A stretch of DNA of 64,000 nucleotides, taken from assembly GCF_018024495.1 (NCBI RefSeq), contig NZ_CP071696.1, forward strand, positions 868,001 through 932,000, in the 5' to 3' direction. The DNA is from Agromyces archimandritae. GTDB taxonomy: Bacteria; Actinomycetota; Actinomycetes; Actinomycetales; Microbacteriaceae. This document shows positions 16,680 through 23,745 of this stretch, one piece after another; positions within the stretch are counted from its first letter, which is position 1, and each line of letters begins with the position of its first letter. A program made the translations under genes and the position numbers. Under the pieces are notes generated by a model. That model was given only the letters and a program-made list of their open reading frames with translations. It had not been told where the DNA came from and searched no databases.

Positions 16680-16799
16680 GTGCCCACCGAATCGAACCGC
16701 CCTCTGCATGACGTCGAGTCCCGTCTCGTCGCGCACGTCGAGCCGCCCGACCCGCCCGGACCCGCGGCCTCCTCGCCCGCCGCGTCGCGCCGCCGATGA
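16680..16799 (+). CDS. 39-residue ORF coupled to the SulP gene
   Basis: A GTG at 16680 with a GGAG site 5 nt before opens a 39-codon frame. Its TGA overlaps the SulP ATG (ATGA). The SulP start has no ribosome-binding site of its own, so translation of this peptide would deliver ribosomes to it. The peptide is Pro/Arg/Ser-rich with no recognised family. It may be a real small protein or only a coupling leader. Confidence 0.45.
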   Translation: MPTESNRPLHDVESRLVAHVEPPDPPGPAASSPAASRRR

Positions 16800-18454
16800 A
16801 CGGGGCCAGCGCTTCGCCGAGCCTCGGTCGACGCCTCCGCAGCCTCCTGCCGAACGCCGCCGACTACCGGGGCTTCCGGCGCAACTGGAAGGGCGACCTG
16901 CTCGCGGGCGTCACCGTCGGCATCGTCGCCCTCCCGCTCGCCCTGGCCTTCGGGGTCTCCAGCGGTGCCGGCGCCGCAAGCGGCCTCGTCACGGCGATCG
17001 TCGCCGGTGCCGTCGCAGCGGTGTTCGGCGGCTCGAACGTGCAGGTATCGGGCCCCACCGGCGCCATGGTCGTCGTACTGGCGCCCATCATCGCCGCGCA
17101 CGGGCTCGGCGCCCTCGCCGCGGTGGGGCTCCTCGCGGGAGTCATCGTGCTCGTCGCCGGGATGCTGCGCCTCGGCCGTGCGGTCGCCCTCATCCCCTGG
17201 CCCGTCATCGAGGGCTTCAGCCTCGGCATCGCCGTCATCATCTTCCTGCAACAGGTTCCCGCGCTCCTCGGCGTGCCCGCCGCCGCGGGCGAGTCGGCCG
17301 TCATCGGTGCGATCCACGCACTCGGCGAAGCATCCTGGCCCGGGGCGCTCTGGACGATCGGCGCGGTGACGATCGTCGCGACCATCATGCTGGCGGCACC
17401 GCGCATCCACCCGCTCGTGCCCGGCCCCATCATCGCGATCGCCATCGTGACGATCATCGCCGTCGCCGCCGGCGCACCCGTGGCGACCATCGGCGCGCTG
17501 CCGCACGGGCTCCCTGCGCCGGCACTGCCTGCGCTCGATCCCGCCTCGCTCAGGACGCTGCTGCCGCCGGCGCTCACGGTCGCCGCCCTCGCGGCGATCG
17601 AGTCGCTCCTGTCGGCCAGGGTGGCTGCATCGATGGCCGACACGGGCGAGGTGGACGCCGATCGCGAACTCGTCGGACAAGGCCTCGCCTCGATCGCCTC
17701 CGCACTGTTCGGCGGGATGCCGGCCACGGGCGCGATCGCCCGCACCGCCGTCAACGTGCGCTCGGGCGCACACAGTCGGGTCGCGGCGATCGTCCACGCG
17801 CTCGCGCTGCTGGCGATCGTGCTCGTCGGCACCGCGCTCGTCGCCGCGATCCCCCTCGCCGCACTGGCGGGCGTGCTCATGGTCACCGCGACCCGCATGG
17901 TCGCGCCCTCCACGGTGCGCGCGGTGCTGCGGTCCTCCCGTCAGGATGCGCTCGTGTTCGTGGTGACGGCGGTCGTCACCGTCAGCGTCGACCTCATCAC
18001 CGCCGTGCTCGTCGGCGTCGCGTTCACCGGCCTCCTCGCCCTGCGGAACCTCGCCCGGTCTTCCGGGGTGCACCGCGAGGAGCTCCCCGGTGCCGCCGAG
18101 CCCGGCGACGAGCGCATCGCCCTGTTCCGGCTCGACGGCGCCCTGTTCTTCGGGGCTGCCGAGCGCATGCTCGAACGCATCGCCGCGCTGCGCGATGTGG
18201 ATGTCGTGATCCTGCGGATGTCGCAACTGCAGCTGCTCGACGCGACAGGCGCGCAGGTGGTGACGGAACTCATCCGGGCCCTCGAACGGCGCGGTATCAC
18301 GGTGCTCGTCAAGGGCGTGCAGTCGCGACACCTCGAACTCGTGCGCCGGGTCGGCGTCATCGATTCGCTGCGGCACCGAAAGCACCTCTTCGATTCCCTC
18401 GACGCCGCCGCCGAACACGCCCGCAGCCACGTTCGGCGCGCCGCGCTCCGCTGA
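16796..18454 (+). CDS. SulP-family anion transporter with STAS domain
   Basis: 552 residues. About 10-12 membrane helices (residues 35-420) carry the SulP N-terminal pattern DLLAGVTVGIVALPLALAFGVSSG and the helix 3 segment VSGPTGAMVVVL. A cytoplasmic STAS domain (about 440-540, VVILRMSQLQLLDATGAQVV) follows. Members move sulfate, bicarbonate or dicarboxylates by symport or exchange; the substrate is not decidable here. It follows hpaD but is separated by a terminator and is probably an independent unit. Confidence 0.92.
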   Translation: MNGASASPSLGRRLRSLLPNAADYRGFRRNWKGDLLAGVTVGIVALPLALAFGVSSGAGAASGLVTAIVAGAVAAVFGGSNVQVSGPTGAMVVVLAPIIAAHGLGALAAVGLLAGVIVLVAGMLRLGRAVALIPWPVIEGFSLGIAVIIFLQQVPALLGVPAAAGESAVIGAIHALGEASWPGALWTIGAVTIVATIMLAAPRIHPLVPGPIIAIAIVTIIAVAAGAPVATIGALPHGLPAPALPALDPASLRTLLPPALTVAALAAIESLLSARVAASMADTGEVDADRELVGQGLASIASALFGGMPATGAIARTAVNVRSGAHSRVAAIVHALALLAIVLVGTALVAAIPLAALAGVLMVTATRMVAPSTVRAVLRSSRQDALVFVVTAVVTVSVDLITAVLVGVAFTGLLALRNLARSSGVHREELPGAAEPGDERIALFRLDGALFFGAAERMLERIAALRDVDVVILRMSQLQLLDATGAQVVTELIRALERRGITVLVKGVQSRHLELVRRVGVIDSLRHRKHLFDSLDAAAEHARSHVRRAALR

Positions 18455-18489
18455 TCGGGGCGACCGAGCCCCGGGCCCCCGCCTTCGGC

Positions 18490-18960
18490 TCAGCCCTCCG
18501 GGGCCGCCTCGACGAGGGGGCGCATCCGCGAGGGGATCGGGGTGCTCAGCACGACGAGGGTCGAGGTGCGCTCGATGCCCGGCACCCGCACGATGCGGTC
18601 GACGACGCGCTGCAGGTCGGTGTTCGAGCGGGCAACGACGCGCACGAGCAGGTCGGCGCGGCCGGTGATGGTGTGCGCCTCGATGACCTCGGGGATCGCG
18701 CGCAGCTCGTCGACCATGCCGCTCGTGCGCTCGCCCTGCGAGATCTCGATCTCGAGGTAGGTCGTGACCGGGTAGCCGAGTGCGGCCGCGTCGACGTCCG
18801 GGCCGAAGCCGGTGACGACGCCGGAACGCATCAGACGGTCGAGGCGGGCCTGCACGGTGCCGCGGGCGACGCCCAGCCGGCGCGAGGCTTCGTAGACGCC
18901 GATGCGCGGTTCGTCGGCGAAGAGCGCGATGAGTCGGGCGTCGAGTCGATCGATCGGCAT
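18490..18960 (-). CDS. Lrp/AsnC-family transcriptional regulator
   Basis: 156 residues. An N-terminal helix-turn-helix (about 8-50, EASRRLGVARGTVQARLDRL) is followed by a RAM ligand-binding domain (about 65-140) with the beta segments TTYLEIEI and AHTITGRADLLVRVV. Lrp-type proteins sense amino acids. The gene follows the amino-acid-type ABC uptake operon on the same strand, beyond a hairpin, so a regulatory link is plausible but not shown. Confidence 0.9.
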   Translation of the reverse strand: MPIDRLDARLIALFADEPRIGVYEASRRLGVARGTVQARLDRLMRSGVVTGFGPDVDAAALGYPVTTYLEIEISQGERTSGMVDELRAIPEVIEAHTITGRADLLVRVVARSNTDLQRVVDRIVRVPGIERTSTLVVLSTPIPSRMRPLVEAAPEG

Positions 18961-18977
18961 GGCTCCCAGGCTACGCG

Positions 18978-19011
18978 GAGTGGATGCCGGGGCGCGCCGC
19001 GGCATCCACTC
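18978..19011 (-). terminator. hairpin between the ABC operon and the Lrp gene
   Basis: 12-bp stem GAGTGGATGCCG/CGGCATCCACTC with a 10-nt loop, 39 bp beyond the ABC ATPase stop. Confidence 0.6.
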
Positions 19012-19050
19012 GCCGCCCCGCGCGCCCGCGCCCTGCGCCCGCGCCCGATG

Positions 19051-19842
19051 TCAGCCGAGCATCGCCCGGTCGTCGAGCACGGCGCCCTTGATCTTCGCGA
19101 ACTCCGCGAGGAGGCCGTCGACGGTCATCGCATTCTTCTGCTGCTCGTCGAGCTCGAGGATGATCTCACCCTCGTGCATCATGATGAGGCGGTTGCCGAC
19201 GCGGAGGGCCTGCTCCATGTTGTGCGTGACCATGAGGGTGGTGAGGCCCTCGCGTTCCACGATCGACTTCGTGAGGCGCGTGACGAGGTCGGCGCGCTGC
19301 GGGTCGAGGGCGGCGGTGTGCTCGTCGAGGAGCAGGATGCGCGGCGAGGTGAAGCCGGCCATGAGCAGCGAGAGCGCCTGGCGCTGGCCGCCCGAGAGCA
19401 GGCCGACGCGCGCCTTCAGGCGGTTCTCGAGTCCGAGTTCGAGGCTCGTGAGCTCTTCGCGGAAGCGCTCGCGGCGGGCCTTCGTGAGGCTCGGCCCGAG
19501 GCCGCGGCGCTGCCCGCGCCGGAGGGCGAGGGCGAGGTTCTGCTCGATGGTGAGGTCGGGGGCGGTGCCGGCCATCGGGTCCTGGAAGACGCGGCCGATG
19601 TAGCGGGCCCGCTGGAAGTCCTTCAGACGCTTCATCGAGCGGCCGTCGATCGTGAGCTCGCCCGTGTCGAGCGGCAGCTTGCCCGAGATGATGTTCAGCA
19701 GGGTCGACTTGCCGGCGCCGTTGGAGCCGATGACGGTGACGAAGTCGCCCTCGTCGAGGTGCAGCGAGACGTCGGAGAGGGCGACGCGCTCGTTGACGGT
19801 GCCGGGGAAGAAGGTCTTGGTGACGTGGTCGATCGTGAGCAT
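19051..19842 (-). CDS. ABC transporter ATPase, TrpXYZ-like uptake system
   Basis: 263 residues with Walker A GSNGAGKST, Q-loop, signature LSGGQRQALS, Walker B RILLLDEHTAALD and switch His VTHNMEQ. The DEH variant of Walker B and the C-terminal IILELDEQQKNAMTVDGLL are characteristic of the group that accompanies PF04392 binding proteins. It is last in the operon binding protein - permease - ATPase. Its ATG at 19840-19842 follows the permease stop by 11 bp. Confidence 0.9.
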   Translation of the reverse strand: MLTIDHVTKTFFPGTVNERVALSDVSLHLDEGDFVTVIGSNGAGKSTLLNIISGKLPLDTGELTIDGRSMKRLKDFQRARYIGRVFQDPMAGTAPDLTIEQNLALALRRGQRRGLGPSLTKARRERFREELTSLELGLENRLKARVGLLSGGQRQALSLLMAGFTSPRILLLDEHTAALDPQRADLVTRLTKSIVEREGLTTLMVTHNMEQALRVGNRLIMMHEGEIILELDEQQKNAMTVDGLLAEFAKIKGAVLDDRAMLG

Positions 19843-19853
19843 GGCGGTTCCTC

Positions 19854-20747
19854 TCAGGCCTTCGCCGACTGGCGGTTCAGCTGCCGGAAGCTCGGGATGC
19901 GTTTCAGGAAGCCCCAGCGCGGCAGCAGCAGCGCGGCGACGACGAGCACGGCGGAGATGAGCTTCATGTCGTTCGGGTTCAGGCCCGCGGCGAGCGCGAG
20001 GAAGATGACGAGACGGTAGACGACGGCGCCGACGAGCACGGCGATCGTGGCGGCCCAGACCGGGCGGCCCGGGATGATCGCCTGGCCGATGATGACCGAG
20101 GCGAGGCCGACGAGGATGAGGCCGATGCCCATGGAGACGTCGGCGAAGCCCTGGTACTGGGCGACGAGGGCGCCGCAGAGGGCGACGAGGGCGTTGGAGA
20201 TCGCGAGGGTGAGGATCGTGGTGGCGTGCGTATTCACGCCGAGGGAGCGGATCATCTGCTCGTTGTTGCCGGTGGCCTGGATGGACAGGCCGAGGTCGGT
20301 CGACAGGAACCAGTCGATGAGGAACTTCAGGATGAGCGCGAAGACGGCGAAGGCGAGGATGCTCCAGGGGCCGCCGAGGAGCTTCGCCTCGCGCAGCGGC
20401 GTCATCACCGTGTCTTCGCGGAGCAGCGACAGGTTCGAGGTGCCCATGATGCGCAGGTTCACCGACCACAACGCGATCATGGTGAGGATGCCGGCGAGCA
20501 GGCCGTCGATGCGGCCCTTGGTGTACAGGAAGCCGGTGACGACGCCGGCGACCGCACCGGATCCGGCGCCGGCGAGGGTGGCGAGCGGGGCCGGGACCCC
20601 TTGCATGATGAGCGACGCGGCCACGGCCGCGCCGGTCGTGAAGCTTCCGTCGACGGTGAGGTCGGGGAAGTTCAGCACGCGGAACGTCAGGTAGACGCCG
20701 AGCGCCATGATGCCGTAGAGCAGGCCGAGTTCGAGCGCGGCGTTCAT
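19854..20747 (-). CDS. ABC transporter permease, TrpXYZ-like uptake system
   Basis: 297 residues, about eight to nine membrane helices, in the branched-chain/ribose-type permease fold. The start MNAALELGLLYGIMALGVYLTFRVLNFPDLTVDGSF is split over helices 1-2 and is typical of permeases paired with ABC_sub_bind proteins. It forms the membrane channel for the substrate delivered by the lipoprotein encoded upstream. Confidence 0.9.
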   Translation of the reverse strand: MNAALELGLLYGIMALGVYLTFRVLNFPDLTVDGSFTTGAAVAASLIMQGVPAPLATLAGAGSGAVAGVVTGFLYTKGRIDGLLAGILTMIALWSVNLRIMGTSNLSLLREDTVMTPLREAKLLGGPWSILAFAVFALILKFLIDWFLSTDLGLSIQATGNNEQMIRSLGVNTHATTILTLAISNALVALCGALVAQYQGFADVSMGIGLILVGLASVIIGQAIIPGRPVWAATIAVLVGAVVYRLVIFLALAAGLNPNDMKLISAVLVVAALLLPRWGFLKRIPSFRQLNRQSAKA

Positions 20748-20816
20748 GCAGGGGGCCTTTCGGTGGTGCCGGATGGTGCACCGGCCGGTGCCCTGGGGGC
20801 ACCGGCCGGTTCGGGG

Positions 20817-21812
20817 TTATTCGATCGTCTGGTCGGCTTCGTCGGTGAGGCGAGCGGGCAGCTTCACGCCCTGGCGCTCGGCGGCGGCGGGGTTCACGAT
20901 GAGCGAGAGGGTGTCGAGGGTCTCGACGGGCATCTCGGCCGGATCGGCTCCGTCTTCGAGGATCTTCAGCGCCATCTTGCCGGTCTGGTAGCCGAGCTCG
21001 GTGTAGTCGATGCCGTAGGTGGCGATCGCACCGGACTCGACCTGGCCGCCCTCGGCGCCGAACAGCGGGATCTGCTTCTGCTCGGCGATCTGGACGACCG
21101 CCTCGATGCCCTCGGTGACGCGGTTGTCGGTGGGCACGTAGATCGCGTCGACGGCGCCGAGCGACTCGGTGGCCTGGGCGACCTCGCTCGAGTTCGTCAC
21201 GGTCGCTTCGACGATCTCGATGCCGAGCTCCTTCGCCGCATCCTTGGCGAGGTCGACCTGCACCTCGGAGTTGACCTCGCCCGAGCTGTAGACGATGCCG
21301 ACCTTCTTCGCGTCGGGCAGCACCTCGGTGATGAGGGCGAGCTGCTCGTCGACCGGGTTCAGGTCGCTCGTGCCGGTGATGTTCGCGCCGGGCGCGTCCC
21401 AGCTGTCGACGAGGCCGGCCTCTTCGGGCTCGGTGACGGCGGTGAACAGCACAGGGATGTCGGCGATCGCCTGGGCTGCGGCCTGTGCGGTCGGGGTGGC
21501 GATCGCGAGCACGAGGTCGACGCCGTCGGTGGCGAACTTCGAGGCGATCGTGGTGGCGGTGGCCTGCTCGCCCTGCGCGTTCTGCTCGTCGAATTCGACA
21601 TCCTCGCCCTCGACGTAGCCGGCGTCGGCGAAGGCCTCCTTGAAGCCCTCGCGGGCCGAGTCGAGCGCGGGGTGCTGCACGATCTGGCTGATGCCGATGG
21701 TGAGCTTCTCGTCGCCGCCGGCGGTGTCGCCGCCGTCGGCCGAGCAACCGGTCAGGGCGAGGGCGCCGGCCGCCACGAAGACGGCGGCGGTGCGGATGAG
21801 CGGACGTTGCAT
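20817..21812 (-). CDS. ABC substrate-binding lipoprotein (ABC_sub_bind family)
   Basis: 331 residues from the ATG at 21810-21812 with an AAGGA site. It has a lipoprotein signal with lipobox LTGC near residue 22. The mature domain has the family opening LTIGISQIVQHPALDSAREGFKEAF split over the first strand and helix, and a two-lobed architecture. Family members bind tryptophan/tyrosine or related small molecules in some Firmicutes. The ligand here is unknown. A possible Trp-containing leader ORF lies upstream. Confidence 0.9.
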   Translation of the reverse strand: MQRPLIRTAAVFVAAGALALTGCSADGGDTAGGDEKLTIGISQIVQHPALDSAREGFKEAFADAGYVEGEDVEFDEQNAQGEQATATTIASKFATDGVDLVLAIATPTAQAAAQAIADIPVLFTAVTEPEEAGLVDSWDAPGANITGTSDLNPVDEQLALITEVLPDAKKVGIVYSSGEVNSEVQVDLAKDAAKELGIEIVEATVTNSSEVAQATESLGAVDAIYVPTDNRVTEGIEAVVQIAEQKQIPLFGAEGGQVESGAIATYGIDYTELGYQTGKMALKILEDGADPAEMPVETLDTLSLIVNPAAAERQGVKLPARLTDEADQTIE

Positions 21813-22114
21813 GATCGGATCCTTCACTTCGGTGTGTGTGTGCAGTCGGCCCGTGCAGTGCGGGCACGGGACGGAGGGGACGTTCTGGGGATGGGAGTTA
21901 TGCCGGCATCCTGGCGGCGGATGCCTCGCGCGATCGGGAGCCGGTGGCTCGGACCGGGATCGGCGCGGCGGTGCGCGACCATTCGAAGGTACCCCAAGTT
22001 CTCTGCGCCGCCGATTCGGGCGCAGCCGGTCGGCCGACGTCACGGTGTTGCTTCATTGCAGTCCTCTTCGACGGGGCGATGGGGTTCGCCGCACTCGTCG
22101 TCAGTGTAGGAACA
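21813..22114 (-). other. ~300-bp leader region of the ABC uptake operon
   Basis: No known riboswitch was recognised. It holds a possible leader ORF (next entry) and a 7-bp-stem hairpin (CCCGTGC...GCACGGG, about 21850-21870) shortly before the binding-protein start. Confidence 0.4.
21898..22056 (-). CDS. possible 52-codon leader ORF with two Trp codons
   Basis: ATG at 22054-22056 with an AGAGGA site 5 nt before, ending in TAA 85 nt upstream of the binding-protein start. Codons 21 and 26 are Trp (TWGTFEWS) in an otherwise Ala/Arg-rich peptide. If the transporter imports tryptophan, ribosome stalling here could control it. The composition also fits a chance ORF. Confidence 0.3.
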   Translation of the reverse strand: MKQHRDVGRPAAPESAAQRTWGTFEWSRTAAPIPVRATGSRSREASAARMPA

Positions 22115-22151
22115 CGTATCGGAGCCGGGCAAAGCGCCCGGCTCCGATACG
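22115..22151 (-). terminator. perfect 16-bp hairpin downstream of the hydrolase gene
   Basis: Arms 22115-22130 and 22136-22151 are exact complements with a 5-nt loop. It lies 130 bp past the hydrolase stop and before the ABC operon leader. A terminator is likely, although no T-run follows. Confidence 0.6.
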
Positions 22152-22219
22152 GCATGCTGTCCATGCTGCGGGCTATGCACCCCGGATCACTGTGCGATAT
22201 GTACAGTGCCGAAGTGCGT

Positions 22220-22237
22220 GGCCCGCGTCCGCGGGCC
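22220..22237 (-). terminator. 8-bp GC hairpin after the hydrolase gene
   Basis: GGCCCGCG/CGCGGGCC with a 2-nt loop, 45 bp beyond the stop. It may act together with 22115-22151. Confidence 0.35.
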
Positions 22238-22281
22238 GCTCAGCCGCAGACCTCGCCGAAGCCGGCGGGCACGGCCCGGAC

Positions 22282-23070
22282 CTACGCGGTATCCGCGCCC
22301 CCGCCATCGAGGAATCCGAGCACCGCGTCCTTGAAATGCCGCGAGGTCAGCGTCGAGATGTGGTCGCGACCCGGGACCGTGACGAACCCGGCCCCCCACT
22401 CGTGCGCGAGATCCTGTGCGCCGGCCGGCACCGGGTCGTTCTCGCCGACGACGAAGAGGGTGCGGATGCCGCCGGGCACCGCGAGTTCCGAGCCGCTCAT
22501 CCCGGCGATCACCGCGAGCAGCACCGAGGGGTCGGCGCCGGCCTCGAGGGCCGGTCCGAGCACCTGCGCGATCAGGGGGTTGCCCGGCTTCCGGTCCTCG
22601 ATGATGTAGGCGCGCGCCTCGTCGAGGTCCCAGGCGGCGAAGAGCTCGCGCGGCCCGGCCCCGCCGATGACGACGGAGGCGATGCGCTCGGGGGCGAGTT
22701 CGGCGAGGGCGGAGACCACGCGGTTGCCGAGCGAATACGCGACGACGTCGACGGTGTCGGCGCCGGCCGAATCGAGGACGGCGAGGAGGTCGGCGCCGAG
22801 CACGGCCGGCGCGTACGCATCGGCCGTGATCGGTGCGTCGCTCGCGCCGTGCCCGCGCAGGTCGACCGTGATGACGGGCCGTCCGGCCGCGTTCAGCGCC
22901 CGAACCCACCCGGTGCGGATCCAGGTCGTCTCGGCGTCGGAGGCGAAGCCGTGCACGAGCAGCACCGGCCGGGCGTCGTCGGGTGCGGATGCCGCGCTCA
23001 CCCGATAGGCGATGAGCGTGCCGTCGTGGGCCTCCGCATACAGCGGCGGACCGGCCGATTCGGGAGTCAC
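22282..23070 (-). CDS. alpha/beta-fold hydrolase
   Basis: 262 residues from a GTG at 23068-23070 overlapping the pncA stop (GTGA). Oxyanion region LLVHGFASD; nucleophile S113 in AYSLGN; strand VITVDLRGHGASD; acid Asp in VVGENDPV; catalytic His in GRDHIST. The cap domain is small. The substrate is unknown; esters, lactones or peroxides (as for chloroperoxidase-like members) are possible. Coupling to pncA suggests co-expression only. Confidence 0.85.
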   Translation of the reverse strand: MTPESAGPPLYAEAHDGTLIAYRVSAASAPDDARPVLLVHGFASDAETTWIRTGWVRALNAAGRPVITVDLRGHGASDAPITADAYAPAVLGADLLAVLDSAGADTVDVVAYSLGNRVVSALAELAPERIASVVIGGAGPRELFAAWDLDEARAYIIEDRKPGNPLIAQVLGPALEAGADPSVLLAVIAGMSGSELAVPGGIRTLFVVGENDPVPAGAQDLAHEWGAGFVTVPGRDHISTLTSRHFKDAVLGFLDGGGADTA

Positions 23071-23654
23071 CGGGCCTCGCCCTCGGCGATGACGGCGCCT
23101 GCGTGGCCGAGTTCGGCGAGCGCGGCCGCGCTCGTCTCGGGCGCGACGCCGGCGACGAGGTCGGTGAGGATGCGCACATGCTGCCCGTGCGCCAGGGCAT
23201 CCAGCCCCGACTGCAGCACGCAGTAGTCGGTGGCGATGCCGACGATATCCACGGACTCGATGCCGCGCTCGATGAGGAGCTCGGCGACGGTGGTGCCGTC
23301 GTCCGCTTCGCCCTCGAACACCGAATAGGCGGGCTTGCCCTGCCCCTTGCGGAAGTGCGCGTCGACGCCGTCGAGGTCGAACAGCGGGTGGTACTCGGCG
23401 CCCTTCGAGCCGGCGATGCAGTGCGGCGGCCAGGTATCGCGGAAGTCGGGCTCGCCGTCGAGGACGATGTGGCCGCCGTTGTCGCTTTCGGGGTCGTGCC
23501 AGTCGCGCGAGGCGATGACGAGGTCGTACTCGCCGCGATGCCCGCGGAGGTAGTCGCTGATCGCCCCGGCGACGCGGTCGCCGCCCTGCACGCCGAGGGC
23601 GCCGCCCTCCGTGAAATCGTTCTGCACGTCGACGACGAGTAGTGCGCGGCTCAT
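23067..23654 (-). CDS. pncA: nicotinamidase
   Basis: 195-residue isochorismatase-fold amidohydrolase that turns nicotinamide into nicotinate for NAD salvage. The triad is visible as D9 (VVDVQNDF), K103 (FRKGQG) and C145 (ATDYCV). Metal-site residues are in SRDWHDP (D51, H53) and the GGH that follows. The length is normal for the family. It is the first gene of a two-gene unit with the hydrolase. Confidence 0.92.
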   Translation of the reverse strand: MSRALLVVDVQNDFTEGGALGVQGGDRVAGAISDYLRGHRGEYDLVIASRDWHDPESDNGGHIVLDGEPDFRDTWPPHCIAGSKGAEYHPLFDLDGVDAHFRKGQGKPAYSVFEGEADDGTTVAELLIERGIESVDIVGIATDYCVLQSGLDALAHGQHVRILTDLVAGVAPETSAAALAELGHAGAVIAEGEAR

Positions 23655-23670
23655 GATCGCTCCTCACGAG

Positions 23671-23695
23671 TGGATGCCGTGGCCCCCTGCATCCA
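23671..23695 (-). terminator. hairpin between the PBP4 gene and pncA
   Basis: TGGATGC/GCATCCA stem, 51 bp past the PBP4 stop, of the same GGATGC family as other hairpins in the window. Confidence 0.4.
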
Positions 23696-23745
23696 TCCTC
23701 GCACCTCGCGCGGTCGCGCGGTCCCGACGTTCGCTCCGGGCGCGA

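Noticed and set aside
19051..21867. 938-codon open frame through the ABC uptake operon
   Set aside because: Only the ATPase part is coding. The remainder is out of frame with the clearly recognisable permease and binding protein.
21813..22114. T-box or known riboswitch upstream of the ABC operon
   Set aside because: No T-box sequence (TGGNACCGCG-like) or other riboswitch core could be seen.
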